Below, one piece after another: positions 44,141 to 56,110 of a DNA stretch of 64,000 nt. Numbering within the stretch: the first letter of the stretch is position 1; every line of letters begins with the position of its first letter. The stretch covers positions 20,455,001 to 20,519,000 of the forward strand of contig JAYKKT010000089.1 in the NCBI GenBank assembly GCA_036023115.1, read 5' to 3'. This DNA comes from Brasenia schreberi (lineage: Eukaryota > Streptophyta > Magnoliopsida > Nymphaeales > Cabombaceae). The notes below the pieces were generated by a model. It did no database searches, was not told the DNA's origin, and was given only the letters and a program-made list of their open reading frames with translations. The translations under genes and the position numbers were made by a program.

Positions 44141-44879
44141 CTGCAGATTTTTCAACATAATTGTAAAATGTAGTATTGAGAAACCCCCCCACACACATAC
44201 ACATACTCTGTATGTGTGTGACAAGCAGCATCAACCAAGCTAATGAAAGTTCCGAAGTCATTAGGTTTTTTTCATACTTGGAAGAAGTTTTTATCAGCAA
44301 CCTATCTCAACCATTTCACACAAATATCAGCAATTTCCAATAAAGAGAAAAGACATAGAGCTGCATATGTTTCAAAGACCATAAGCCCGATGAGTATTGC
44401 ATAAATTATGTTTTATGACTCAGGACATGAGCAGACCTGATGCATGTTCAAAAAGCGGTACTCAAAACATATGTTAGCCATATTCTACGAGCATATGCAA
44501 AGATGCAACTGATTCTGAGAGATATACATAAGGACGCAATTAAGTTCTGCTGATTTTCTAGGGCTCTTTGTCCATTTAATAGTTTAGTGAAAGGACCTGG
44601 AAACAAGAACAGGAGTCCATTTTGCGTAATAGAGCTGTCACTCATCTATCAAAGACACGATTACTACCAAAACAGACCACTATGTTATCTTATGAAATAA
44701 ACATGTGTTATCAATAAGTTAAAAAAGAAAGGTAAGCAAAATGAGAGTTGAAATCAACGTTAGTGGAAGCAAGAAGTTACTAAAGGTACGCCATAATCAA
44801 TTTATGAGAACACCTCTGACTAACCTTCAGGACAACTACATGAATCCATTCATGCATTAATGTAAAAGATGATTACATC

Positions 44880-44947
44880 TATACATACATGTATATGTAT
44901 ATAATATTTATATATGTATGCATTTACATAATACAATGTACGTACAC

Positions 44948-44997
<50 letters not shown>

Positions 44998-45033
44998 GTA
45001 TGTATGTATATATATATGTATGTATGTAGAAAG
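44880..45033. repeat. TA/TG/CA microsatellite block
   Basis: Mixed (TA)n and (TATG)n repeats. Confidence 0.9.
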
Positions 45034-45179
45034 TATGTGGATTGTAGACTATAGCCATTATAAATGGCAAATACCAGTAAAACTGCAGCATAACAGATTT
45101 GTCAACTATGTGGATTGTAGACTATAGCCATTATAAATGGCAAATACCAGTAAAACTGCAGCATAACAGATTTGTCAAC
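45034..45179. repeat. Perfect 73-bp tandem duplication
   Basis: 45034-45106 and 45107-45179 are identical, starting TATGTGGATTG. It lies directly after the microsatellite. Confidence 0.95.
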
Positions 45180-45519
45180 TTCCTACATAATCTAAACGTA
45201 TACATGTTATTTCGAGCAGATTTGCTTTGATTTATGCCTCTATTTGATTGCATATCATGCTAACCACAAAAGGCCTCATCATGCCAGTAAAAGTGCCATA
45301 ATGCCTTTTAAGTCACCTGATATACTAAGCTGAGAAGCAAGTACGGATACTGCTTTAAGCTTGGAGATTGGGAGGAACCATGTACTGGAATTATATGTTC
45401 CTTTTATTAAAAGCTCAAATTGATGATAGATCATTCCCATGAAAGAAAAGTGAGCTTCAAAAGTGCCTACAACCTTGTTTTCCAATTGCCAAGCAGCTTC
45501 CCCAAAATAAGAGTACGAG

Positions 45520-45524
45520 CTTAT
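45520..45524. repeat. Copia 3 candidate left target duplication
   Basis: CTTAT, equal to 50245-50249. It depends on placing the outer LTR end at 45525, where the two LTRs align poorly. Confidence 0.45.
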
Positions 45525-45813
45525 TGTTAAATTCCAGCCAAGAATCAAGATCGAGAAGATGCAAATCAGATTTCTGGATGAATAGGGTGTGCCACCACAC
45601 ACTCTCCTTTTTATTCTCTTAACGATAAAGATGATGCTACACTGGTAGGGTTTCCCCTTTTATAACCAACCTACAAGTAAATATATTACAGCATTGCCAT
45701 TAATGAAAGTAATTCAAAAGTAACTTTAAAAACAAAAAAGACAAGACAATAAGTGGACAGTTAATTAAGTGTAAGATTTCTGCGTGTGGGTGATGTGTCC
45801 ATTCCCTTCAACA
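45525..45813 (-). mobile_element. Copia element 3, 3' LTR
   Basis: On the minus strand it starts TGTTGAAGGGAATGG at 45813, directly after a TTGAGGAGAG polypurine tract. It matches 49988-50244 for about 250 bp. The left 25-40 bp are uncertain. Confidence 0.8.
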
Positions 45814-45825
45814 CTCTCCTCAAGT

Positions 45826-47460
45826 TGGGTGTAAAGATCATAACTATACCCAACTTGCTACATAATATCTAAAGAGTATCTTTGCTCATATCTGTGGTTT
45901 GCATATATGCACATTGTTTGTCTGATCTCCCATATTCTAATCTGAACTCATTTAAACTTATACAATCTCTGATAAAATGGCAATCGATCTCAATATTCTT
46001 AGTCTTTTCATGAAATACTGGATTTGCAGCAATTTAAATTGCTGCCTTACTATTACACCATATAGAAATAGGAATTTTCATTGTAAATCCTATTTCTATA
46101 AGTAATGAGTGCATCCATTTTTCCTCACAAATGCCCGAAGCGATAACTCTATATTTTGCCTTTGGTGTGGATTTGGCCACCACTGTTTGTTTCTTGCTTT
46201 TCCACGATACTATATTCCTACCAACTAATGAAACATATCCATAAGTTGACTTCCTATCTTCTTTCGAACCTGCCCAGTCTGCATTAAACTTCTATAGTTG
46301 TGTGTCAATGATTACTGTAGTGTGTGTCAAATCTAGGGGTGCTTTTTAAATACCTGAGTATGTGATATATTGCATTCATGTGCTTCTTAAAGGGAGTCTG
46401 TATGAATATACTAACAATTCCCACAACATAAGAGATATCAAGATGAGTATTAGTTAAGTATATCAGTCTTCCCACAAGTCTTTGATATCTTATGACATCA
46501 ACTTTGTCACGTCGTCATTTATTTTTAGCTTTTGATTAACTTCCATAGGATAATAAATCTAGTGTGTATTTCCTTTGATTTAGAAAGATATCACTCCCCG
46601 AATAGACCACTTCAATGCCAAGAAAATAATGTAATTTACCTAAATCCTTAATATTAAAGAGATTATGTAGTTCCCATTATAATAATTATATAATTAACAT
46701 AAACCAATAATAATGTTAGTTTTATCCCTCTTTTAATAAACGGGGTATGATCACTAACACACTTGGAATAGCCCAACTTAACGATATTACTGTTGAATTT
46801 TTCAAACCATGCACGTGGCGACTACTTTAGGCCATATATAGACTTTTTCAGCTTACACACTTTTCCTGATTGATTCATATATCTTGGAGGTAAATTCATG
46901 TACACTTCTTCGTTAAGCCCCCGCTGCAAAAATGCATTCTTCATGTCTAATTGCATATTGTTCAATTTCTTTGGGCAGCTATGCTAATTAAAACTCTAAT
47001 AGATGATAGTTTAGCAATCGGTGCAAAGGTTTCCTCATAGTTAATTCCATAAGATTGACTATATCCCTTAGCCACAAGACGTGCTTTATACCTTTCTAGT
47101 GTTCCATCTACTTTAAACTTAATAGTGTATACCTATTTGCAGCCCACCGATTTCCTTCTTGGTGGGAGATCACTTACCTCCCATGTGTTGTTTTTCTCTG
47201 GAGCTTCTATTTCTGATTGCATGGCCTCAGACCACTTTGGCGATTTAGAAGCTTCTCAAAAATCAATTGGGATGTGGTATTCCACTATATTTAATACAAA
47301 ATTATAGTAACTTGGAGACAAATTCTCGTAGGACATAAATTGAGTGATTAGATACTTGCCAAAATGATCTTTTCCCTTTTCTTAAGGCAATTGGAATATC
47401 CAAGTTTGATACCTTCTTCAGTCGGGTCGTTGGAGGAGGCTCCCCTTTGGTCTATAGCTT
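45826..47460 (-). pseudogene. Copia 3 RT and RNase H (decayed)
   Basis: Minus-strand fragments in changing frames. The RT start is at about 47200-47060 (GCKQVYTIKFKVDGTLERYK, with Gln where relatives have Trp; ARLVAKGYSQSYGINYEETF). The RNase H near 46290-45990 shows NADWAGSKEDRKSTYGY, VSWKSKKQTVVAKST and EIDCHFIRD. It runs straight into the polypurine tract and 3' LTR. Many stops make it unreadable as one protein. The RT active-site segment between 46980 and 46500 is scarcely recognisable. Confidence 0.8.
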
Positions 47461-47748
47461 CTTGAGATTTGGCATGAAAATCTTCCTTTCTCCTTGAGTG
47501 TATGACTTTAGCTCTTTCTTTTCTGGGTGATCCTGTCCCTTTTCTACTATATCATCAGTGATACTTTCGTCATATGTAGTATCAACTGGCAACACATGCT
47601 CTTCCATTACACCATTAAGAGGAGTACTATCACACATAAAATAAGAGGTAGTTTTAAAAAATGAGACATCCAAGGACACATACCTCTGTTTAGTTTTAAC
47701 ATATCCTTTTTTTCTTATTAGAATATCTAAGGAAGGCACACTTCATAT

Positions 47749-48346
47749 CTAGAGGATTAAGTTTATCTCTAAACTGACTATGGACATGTACAAAACACAA
47801 GCATCCAAATATCTGAGGTGTAATATGAAAGGGTTTGTCAATGAGTTTAAGCACTTGAATCGTGTCTTCCAAGATAGAACAGTGAAATGTAGTCTATTTA
47901 TCAAATGTACAGCTCGAAGAATGGCTTCGAGCCAAAAAGTCTTAGGAACATTATGTTCCAAGAGAAGAGTTTTGGCGACCTCTAGTATATGTCTGTTTTT
48001 CCTCTTTGCAACACCAGTATACACAGGTGGTTTGGTGTATAATCCCATGGGATTAAAGATAGCTTTGTAGGTTATAATTGATGAATTCACCACCATTATC
48101 TGACCTTAGGATTTTAACTGGATAGCCAAATTGATTTTTAATAAGTTTATGGACAATAGGAAATATAAAAGATACCTCAAATTTTGATCTCATAAGCAAA
48201 ACAAAAGTGAATCGAGAGTAGTCATCAATAAAGGTAACAAAGTATTGATATTTTCGTAAAGATGGAACAAAACACGGACCCCATGCACTTAAGTGCAATA
48301 ATTCAAATGAAATAACAAACTTTGACTCTCTACTTCGAAATGACAC
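47749..48346 (-). pseudogene. Copia 3 integrase (decayed)
   Basis: Two overlapping frames on the minus strand, 48346-48053 and 48096-47749. The first shows FVTFIDDYSRFTFVLLM and ILRSDNGGEF (second catalytic Asp). The second shows VAKRKNRHILEVAKTLLLE (Glu of the triad replaced by Lys) and NVPKTFWLEA. The position of the first catalytic Asp reads HLSAWGP instead of the usual H-S-D-x-W-G-P. A frameshift near 48060-48090 lies inside the domain. The enzyme is dead. Confidence 0.85.
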
Positions 48347-48842
48347 CCTATGATGTTTAGCTCTCTAACACACATCACATTGAAGGTTCAAGTCCTTCTG
48401 ACAATCAACAAAAATAAACTCCCTAACTCTAGAAACAGGAAGATGTCATAGTCGACCATGCCAAAACTTGAGTTTCTCCTCTGCTTTAGTGGCTGAAAAG
48501 GCCTTTCCCATGACTGGAATGAAGTCATTTGGCAACATATAGAGCCCATTCCTCAGTTCACCATGACCAAAGGTTCTTTCCGTCCTTAGCTTGCAATTTG
48601 CAACCAAATGGAGTAAAAGTTACTAAGCAATGCAAATCTCTTACTAAGGAACTAACTAAAAGCAAATTAACTGAAAATTCTGGAACATATATCACTCATT
48701 CCAATTGAAAATTCTAAGTCTACATTTTCCCTTTAACTTTCATTTAAATTAGGGACCCATTGACCAATTTTATGTATTAAGGTATGGAGGTAGATTCATT
48801 CTATATAAATTTGGAATTATCACCTACCATATGGTTTGTTGC

Positions 48843-49938
48843 TCATGAATCTATCACCCAATAACTAGAATTTTTAAAAAAAGAGTTACCACTTATAGTG
48901 TATGATGTAGGTCCACTACACTCATTCTTTTTCGTCGAGGTAGAAGGCTGGTTTCTGATCTTTATCTCAATTTCAACAATTTTCTTCTTTAGTTTTGCAA
49001 GTTCTTCTTGAGCACCCGATTTCATAAGTTTCTCTGAAGTTGCAGTCACTTAGTTCTCATGATCTCTAGAGTACACGGGCTTCCCAATTATCTCCCAACA
49101 CTGATCACATATATATCTCTTCTTTCCGCATTGTGAACATTGCAACTTATTTTTATCTTAAAAATTATGAAATCGTCTTCCTCCTCTTCCTCTTATGGAT
49201 CCTCTTCTATGCTAAAAATTTACATGTCCTCTTCCGATGAAGGTTGATTTTTTACATTGTGAGGAATCTTCTTTCTCAAGATTCCTCCTATCTTCTTCCC
49301 TTAGAAGAAGGGTATATATTGTACCAACTGATGGCAACTCTTCTTTACTCATACCATTTATTTTGATAGATTCGTATTTTGGAGCAATTCTCCAAAGAAG
49401 GGCGAATACCTAACATGTCTCCTTGTCGACATTTCCGTATTTTCTCTAGGATTTCATATTCTTTTGCTATATTCTTCTTTCTAGAGTAAGTTTATTCCAC
49501 TGCTGCCCAAATTTCAGTCGCCATTTCCAAACACATTAAAGTCTTACTGATTTGGGGAATCATTGATTATATAAGCCATGAGCTTACCAATACATACTAT
49601 TTTATCTACTTATCATACTCAATGTTGTCCTCATTGGGCTTTTACTGCAATTCTCTGATTAGCCCTAATTGTTCTCTTGATCTTAGAACTAATTAAATAG
49701 ATAGAGCCCATTCTCAATAGTTCTTTCCATCCAACTTTATGTTGGTAATCTGATATAGCTCAATTTTAGAGTCATTCATACTTAAGTTTGAAATTCTTCT
49801 TTCAATCGACTTTTCATGATATCTAATTTTTGCAAACCTTTTTTCACCTCTCTGACCAAGTCTCGTTCCAACCGGTGTGTTGAATTTCTGTAGACTTCTC
49901 TTGGATTGCTTCACTTCACCTGAACTCCACAGCGGCAT
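48843..49938 (-). pseudogene. Copia 3 gag and protease start (decayed)
   Basis: Minus strand. 49938-49714 holds a Gag start whose end YQITNIKLDGKNY is typical of copia Gag (the region before the usual Trp). Pieces follow to a knuckle-like cysteine cluster near 49160-49100 and the protease start SSYWVIDS near 48850. Stops and frame changes occur between them. Confidence 0.7.
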
Positions 49939-49975
49939 GTTGTCTTCTCGATTTCCAGGTCAATCTCACCCCTAC

Positions 49976-49987
49976 GCTCTGATACCA
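49976..49987 (-). promoter_or_regulatory. Copia 3 primer-binding site
   Basis: TGGTATCAGAGC on the minus strand, an exact match to the initiator tRNA-Met primer site, directly after the LTR end at 49988. Confidence 0.9.
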
Positions 49988-50244
49988 TGATAAGAAAATG
50001 CAAATCACATTTTTGGATGAATAGGGTGTGCCACCACACACACACTCTCTCTCCTTTTTATTCTCTTAATGATAAAGATGATGCTACACTAGTGGGAGAG
50101 TTTCCCCTTTAATATATTATAGCATTGCCATTAATGAAAGATATTTAAAGGTAACCTTAAAAACAAAAAAGACAAGACATTAAGTGGATAATTAACTAAG
50201 CGTAGGATTTCTGCATGTGGGTGATGTGTCCATTCCCTTAAACA
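49988..50244 (-). mobile_element. Copia element 3, 5' LTR (257 bp)
   Basis: Starts TGTTTAAGGGAATGG at 50244 and ends CTTATCA at 49988. Pairs with the LTR at 45525-45813. Confidence 0.85.
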
Positions 50245-50249
50245 CTTAT
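50245..50249. repeat. Copia 3 candidate right target duplication
   Basis: CTTAT; partner of 45520-45524. Confidence 0.45.
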
Positions 50250-51117
50250 TAGAGATAATTTGCGTGGTGATGTATGTAAACACCCCGAAATCCTACGAAC
50301 TTCTCAAAAATAACCTGGTTTTATAAAAGCATCCCCAAAAGGCTATTTTCAGTCAGGAAACCCAGGAGCCTTCCAGACAAACCCTGTACATATGTTTAAA
50401 CCCTATATGCTTTAAAATATGTATAATATAGTTTTAAAACCTTTTAAGATACATTTTGAAACCCCACGAAGTGGCTTGGCCTGATGAAAGCAGGACCAGA
50501 AGAGCTAAAGAGAGCCCAGAACCAGAGCACATGTCGAGCCCAGCACAGCAACTCTCGTGTTAGATCCATCCCCAGGATCTCGAACGTCCAAGTCCCTGTT
50601 ATCAGCAAAAATCGTTTGAAATCATCTCCAGAAGGTGAAAACAGAAGCGAACGACCATGTTGGTGAAGACCCAACGCAAGACGGAGTATTGATGTTGTCA
50701 GACCCCGCACAAACCGTTCGTTTCGAACCTATCCTGAAGGAGTCATAATTCAGTTTGGATTGGATCTAGACCATATATATTCAGATCCCAATCCAAACGT
50801 ATGTGTGGGTTTGGATTTAGATTTGGATCCAAAGATCCAATCCAATATCCACATCCATGGCCCACATCACCTTCTCATAAATAGAGGTGGGGCCCACTTG
50901 AAATTCACGTGGGATTATGGGCATGAGAGAGAATGGGGAGGATAAGCATGAGGGAAATGTATTAAGCTTGACTTGTGTGTCAAGTTTTGGGTTAATCATG
51001 TGGGTTAGCCTAATTAGTGTGGGTTTAAGCTTGTATGAGCCTACACCTAACCTAGGGTTGCACCAACATGATGTAATGAATTCCATGGGCTATGCAACTA
51101 ATCCTAGTCATTTACAC

Positions 51118-51440
51118 TAATCCCGGCCTAATCCTAGCCTAATCACCTAACTCACTTCCCTAATCTCGGCCTAATCCCAACCTAATCACCTAACCCACCT
51201 CCTTAATCCTTCCCTAAACCTAGCCTAATTCCCTTAATCCTAACCTAATTCTAGCCTAAACACATAACCCACCTCACTAAACCTCACCCCAAAACCAACC
51301 CACCTAGCTAAGCCCTAAACCACTAAACCACCCCACCTAAACCCTAGCCCACCATATCCCTAAAACCACCTAAACTAAAAATCTGGTCCCCCTAAATATC
51401 TAGCCCACCTTATCACTAAACCCCCACCACCTAACCACTA
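51118..51440. repeat. CCTAA-rich low-complexity block in the Tat LTR
   Basis: Irregular CCTAATC, CCTAACC and CCCTAAAC units, repeated in the 3' LTR at about 62440-62800. Confidence 0.8.
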
Positions 51441-51460
51441 AACCGACCTCTTGAAAATTC

Positions 51461-51469
51461 TATAAAAAA
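51461..51469 (+). promoter_or_regulatory. Tat LTR TATA box
   Basis: TATAAAAAA followed by a C-run; the 3' LTR has the same motif at 62824. Transcription would start about 30 bp downstream. Confidence 0.5.
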
Positions 51470-52469
51470 CCCCCCTAGTGGGCGGGTTTTTCAGGGTTTT
51501 TTCAGCCACGAGCCCAGCAGAGCCCTCTCTCACCCCTTTGCTCTCTTCTCTCACCTGCTCCACCGCCACCTCCCGGCCTGCACCACTCCACGCCACCGCC
51601 ACCTCCCGGCCTGCCCCGGTCCACAACATCCACTCCTTTCACTCGGCTGCATCCACTCCTTCCACCCGCCAACCTCCTTTGCCTCTCCGGTTAGTACCTT
51701 ATCCTAACTCCACCCTATCTTCACTCCCCCTCCACTCTCAGCCACCCCATAGCACCCTACCTTAACCTAGTCTCCACTCCATTCAGCCGACCACCACCTA
51801 GCTACCCGCCACCCTTCAACCATACCCAACCGCACCACCCGCTGCCCTACCTTCCCATTAGTGACACCCCCTAACTACCCCAGCCACCTTACCTTTTTCC
51901 CTAGGACCTGCCCTTCCTCCCCTTTAACCATCCCTTAGCCAACACCCTAGCTAGTTCCCCCTCGCCATTCCTAAACACTCCTTTCACCCAGCCGGTCACC
52001 ACCTAACCTGCCACCAGTCGGCCAGTCACAGCCAGCTGCACCTTGTCACACGCGCAGCCTTCCATCCTCTTCCTTAGACATCCCCCCCTAGTCACCTCTT
52101 AGCTCCACCTTCCCTAGAACCTGCCCTATACCTTAGTGACACTTCCTAACCACTTCAGCCCGAGACACTACAGCAGCACCCTCCCATCAGCCGGCTACCC
52201 CCAAGGCGCCACACCCGCGCTCTCTTGTCACCCGGCCAGTCACTCCCTTGCCGTGCCATTCCGAGGAGCTCCCTCTTGCAGCCCAAGGCGACGCCCAAGC
52301 CCAAGCTCAAGCAAGTCACCTTCGGACCAGCTATACGTAAGTGTCTAACTCGGTCTTTATTTGTAGACTTGCTTAAGTTAAATTAAATTTGATACGGGGT
52401 TGTAATAACGGAGCATTGTCTCCCCCCGCTTGTAATAACGTGGCTTGGCACACCCACACACACGTGCAC

Positions 52470-53000
52470 TTGAGCCTATCTCGCTCTTAGCTGCACACGA
52501 TTTTGAACACACACGGGCCTAATCAGCCCTTAAGATATAAATTTATTTATATAATTTAAGTTGCGTGGGGTTTTGCTTAAGTTGTATGTGTTGTCTTTCA
52601 ATTCTCGCACTCACACAGATTGAGCTTTCGCTCTTATTTGCAAGACCCAAGTAAGGGCCGTGTTATATTTCCCTTGGGTTTAATTTCATGTCGTGTGCGT
52701 AGTACTTCAATTCTACATTCACACACATTGAGCTTTCGCTCTTACTCCCAAGACCTTAGTTAAGGCCATACTCCAATTTATATTTGGGTTTCATTTCAAG
52801 TCGTGTGTGTTGTCTTTCCATTTCCACACGCACACACATTGAGCCTTCGCTCTTACTCCCAAGACCCAAGTAAGGGCCCATATATATTATATAAGTATTT
52901 CCCTTCGGCTATGTCTTTAAGATTTGGGTTTTAAGGTTCAGCTGTGTGCGTTGTCTTTCTATATATACACAACACACACTTGCACTATTGAGCCTTTCCG
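52470..53000. repeat. Tandem units inside the Tat LTR
   Basis: The marker TTGAGC.T.TCGCTCTTA recurs at about 52472, 52620, 52729, 52839 and 52989, each followed by 'AAGACC.AAGTAAGGGCC'-like sequence and a GTGTG/CACAC segment. Confidence 0.8.
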
Positions 53001-53730
53001 CTCTTAAGATATAGTCATATTTTCCTTTCGCAATTTCCCTTCGACAATTTACATTCAAGTCATTTCCCTTCCGCATTGTCTTTCAATTCGGGTTTTCCCT
53101 TTGGAGTTGCGTGAGTTTGCATTGCATATACGCCATACCACGAGTTAGGACGCATATTGCATCAAAGCAAACCCCATACTCCCGCTCAAAGTCGCCCCAC
53201 TTAGGTCACGTGTTCATAACACACACCTAGTTGGCCCGAAAAGGGATAAAAAGAAAGACATAGGCACATGCAAATCCACGTGAAATAAAATTTGAAAATC
53301 ATACAAAAACAACCCGAATCAATCGTGCAAACACGCCAAGACTTAGGCTAGTTCGATGCACGCACATCGTGCCTAAGCAGATTAAAATTTGAAAGACTTA
53401 GGATCGTCCAACCCTTTAAAATCAAAATCGCCCAAATGCATGGTTTTCAAAAGGTTTTAAAACACTTCTTCATTCAAAATATATTTTGAGTTAAACTTGT
53501 TTCAAAACGAAGTCTCTAAGCGTCTAGACTGACCCTTGCGCATCAGTACAAGAAGGTCTGCGACGTAAAAATCCCGCTTGCCTACAATCGCCTTTCAAAA
53601 GTCAGATTATTTTCAAAACATACTTTGCTAGTTAAAGTAAACTAGCTGGCACGCCCATAAAGCGAAGTAGATACGTAAAGGTTCACTTTAGGCCTAAGAA
53701 CCCGTAAGTGAAAATTTTCGGTGTCTACAG

Positions 53731-53750
53731 GATTTGGCACTCCCGGTGAG
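53731..53750 (+). promoter_or_regulatory. Tat primer-binding region
   Basis: Directly after the LTR end; TTTGGCACTCCCGG resembles the kind of non-Met tRNA site used by this group, but I cannot name the tRNA. Confidence 0.45.
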
Positions 53751-53786
53751 ACGTGAGTCTTTTAAAATCGAGTTACCTTAGGAATC

Positions 53787-55334
53787 TTGCGAAAATATTT
53801 TCCAAAAGGTGTTGTTTTTAACTCTTTTCTTTATTTTACTTCATACGTAGGAAATTTTGAAAAGCTTGAAAGCATGTCAAAATCCAACCCAAGTGAAATG
53901 TCGAGCCAAGGCTCATGCGCATCAAGTTCTCACTCTAGGCGGATTTTGAAAAATAAAATCAAACTAGATGAGATAGAAGACTTGAGAAGGGAATTCGAGG
54001 CCAAAATCGATGCTCTCAGCCAGGAGGCTGAAGTAGGCGATTCATGTTCATCGAATGGTGAACAAAGGACCAAGAAAAAAACTGAAAAACCTCGCAAGCA
54101 CAAAGAGGCATCCGTAATGGAAGGCAACCAATACAAGTCCTTCACACAAAAGGACCGTAAAGCCCTACAGCAACTGCTGAAAGGGCAAAATAAGGAGAAA
54201 AGGAGTTACGCCCTGTCTGATTTCCTTCCCATGGATTACGAAACAGACAGTGATGATGAAATACCGAACTTCCATCGGTATGATGGCATGGGAGACCCTA
54301 GGTCTCACTTGCAACTTTTCTCGCGTCGAGCCCATAAGAAGAAAAAGGACTCGATGAAATGGGTGTATTGGTTCCCTTTATCCCTTAAAGGCACAACTGC
54401 CAAATGGCTGGATTCCTACGATTTAAGTCAGTTCGCTACTTTTGAAGAGTTAGCGAACTGCTTCATGCAAAGATTTGCACATAACGTAAAAGTCACGCCG
54501 ACTTTAAACACTTTAAGGGATACGAAGCAAGGCATGAATGAAGACGTACATGCCTTCATTATTCGATGGAGGTCCCTTTTAGGCCAAGTGCGAGAGCCAA
54601 TATCCGAAGGATACGCAGTCATGCTCATCCTGGATAATTTTAAAAGTGAGCTAAAGACCCTTCTCTCGCTCCATGAAATCTCAACTTTCCATAAGTTAAT
54701 CAAAAAAGCATCCATTTTCGAAACAAACTTGAAAAAGGGGATATACGATCATTTATGGAAAGGAAGTGCCGTTTCCAAAACCCGCTTTGAGAAGCCAATC
54801 ACTTATGGGCTACCCACGATGGACAAAGGGGCAAAGCCCCATAAAATCGCCAATGTCCGGGTGGATCCAGGTCTGGCGGGCACTTCAAAGAATTTTGAAA
54901 AATTAGAAAACAAAAGACAGAGAAATTTTCAAAAACCTATTGAAAAACGGGAGTACGCAGCGCTGGGGCAACCTGTGTCGGAAGTCCAAGACCTCCTACT
55001 TGCCAAAGGCATGATTGAACTTCCCGAAATCCCCGAAGGAGTCACTTCCAAAGGGGGATATTTAAATCGTTTTTGTAAATATCATCGGCTCAAAGGCCAT
55101 GATACAAAGCGTTGTTTCTCCCTTTTAAACAAAATCGAGAACTTGATAGCGGAGGGCCGGCTCCAGGTCACTGCGGAACCTGAGCCAACTCAAGCTATCT
55201 TCAAAGAACCCTTTCCCAAGCACGCTAGTAGCAGTGGGAAAGGAAATGTGGTATGTACTCTCACCTTTTCGAAAGATCTAGCGCATTCATCTGCGTCTGC
55301 TCGACCCACTCGTGTGTCTACTCTTGTGCTTTAA
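53787..55334 (+). pseudogene. Tat gypsy gag
   Basis: An open frame of 515 codons; the Met at 53874 (MSKSNPSEMSSQ) is as likely a start as that at 53787. It has a basic, Ser-rich N-terminus with a coiled coil, the Gag core (SLKGTTAKWLDSY, FEELANCFMQRFAHN, GMNEDVHAFIIRWR) and a histidine-containing zinc knuckle CKYHRLKGHDTKRC near 55075-55115. It forms the particle in the family. The frame ends at TAA 55332, but the same frame stays open to 55697 and 56039 with only single stops, so this may be gag followed by broken gag-pol. It is the best preserved gag in the window. Confidence 0.88.
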
Positions 55335-55457
55335 AAGAAACCCGCCCAAGTAGTCATCCGGGGACCACCAAAAGCTGAATCCCCGGCTAAACCAGTTTTA
55401 AAACTTCAAGGTGCTCCTAAACTCTCAATTAGAGCCAATTCAAGTGCGAACCCTAGG

Positions 55458-56110
55458 TTGGTCGTGGGAGAAGTGACTAGATCCGGGAGGATCTATCAAC
55501 CCCCGCACCTACAAAGTGCTAAAAAGGTGGTCAGTGTGCCTGACCCCTCAAAAGCATGTATTCCTAGAGTTCTGCCGAAAGCAGACAATGGGAAAATTGC
55601 CTTAAACCCTTATGATTTCGAAAATCATCTTTCAAAGATTCCTATCCACATGTCCATCCTAGAGCTTATACAAACTCCTGAATCCCTATCTGACTAAGTG
55701 GCGTCAATAGGAGCAAAATCGCCCATCACTTTCTCGGAAGATGATGTAGATAGACCCTACGAGTCCCACAACCAGGCCCTGCATATCGAGGTGGTTCTGA
55801 ATAACCACTCTCTGGACAGGTGCCTAGTCGATGGGGGAGGAGGGCTCAACATCCTTCCACTTCATGTGGCGTATCAAATCGGAGTCACCTTGACTTCTGT
55901 AAACCCAAGTCCCATCATTATCACTGGATACGATGGGAATGCGTCTAGACCTTTAGGATCGATCGAACTCCCGATGGAAACAGGAGGGATCACACACACG
56001 GGGGTGTTCCATGTTTTGGACATCCACCCCCAATTATAACCTGTTGCTGGAAAGGAACTGGATACACAGCTTATACGTTGTGCCATCCACCTTCCACAGG
56101 TGTGTCAAGA
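55458..56110 (+). pseudogene. Tat gypsy protease region
   Basis: Same frame as gag, with stops at 55695 and 56037. It contains the spacer (SGRIYQPPHLQSAK) and a retropepsin-like part: RCLVDGGGGLNILPLHVA, where the family usually has a D-S/G-G active site, then PIIITGYDGN and RPLGSIELP. The C-terminal part (RNWIHS, VPSTFHRCVKIPF) continues in another frame after 56040. Frameshifts near 56040 and 56110 inactivate it. Confidence 0.8.

Larger units (their letters stand above)
44141..45519 (-). other. Intron or upstream region, no ACB exon seen
   Basis: I searched for the acyl-CoA-binding domain and found nothing similar. A 107-codon frame at 45279-45602 overlaps the copia LTR and is not supported. 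Confidence 0.5.
50275..53729 (+). mobile_element. Tat-type gypsy 5' LTR (about 3.45 kb)
   Basis: Begins TGTAAACACC and ends GGTGTCTACA, near inverted matches. The whole visible part of 61593-64000 repeats it, with about a dozen differences in the first 255 bp and several indels. It contains a CCTAA-rich block (51118-51440), a TATA box at 51461, a Pro/Ser-rich pseudo-coding stretch and tandem units of about 110-150 bp (52470-53000). Very long LTRs are typical of the Tat/Ogre group. Confidence 0.9.

Noticed and set aside
44141..45519. Missing acyl-CoA-binding exons or a start codon of the ACBP gene
   Set aside because: No frame here resembles the ACB domain; the one long frame runs into a copia LTR.
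51118..51440. True telomere or interstitial telomere
   Set aside because: Units are irregular and are part of an LTR that occurs twice around one element.
51478..52348. Pro/Ser/Thr-rich frames resembling cell-wall proteins, repeated at 62842-63132
   Set aside because: They lie in both copies of the Tat LTR downstream of its TATA box, with differing frames; LTR leader sequence is the simpler reading.
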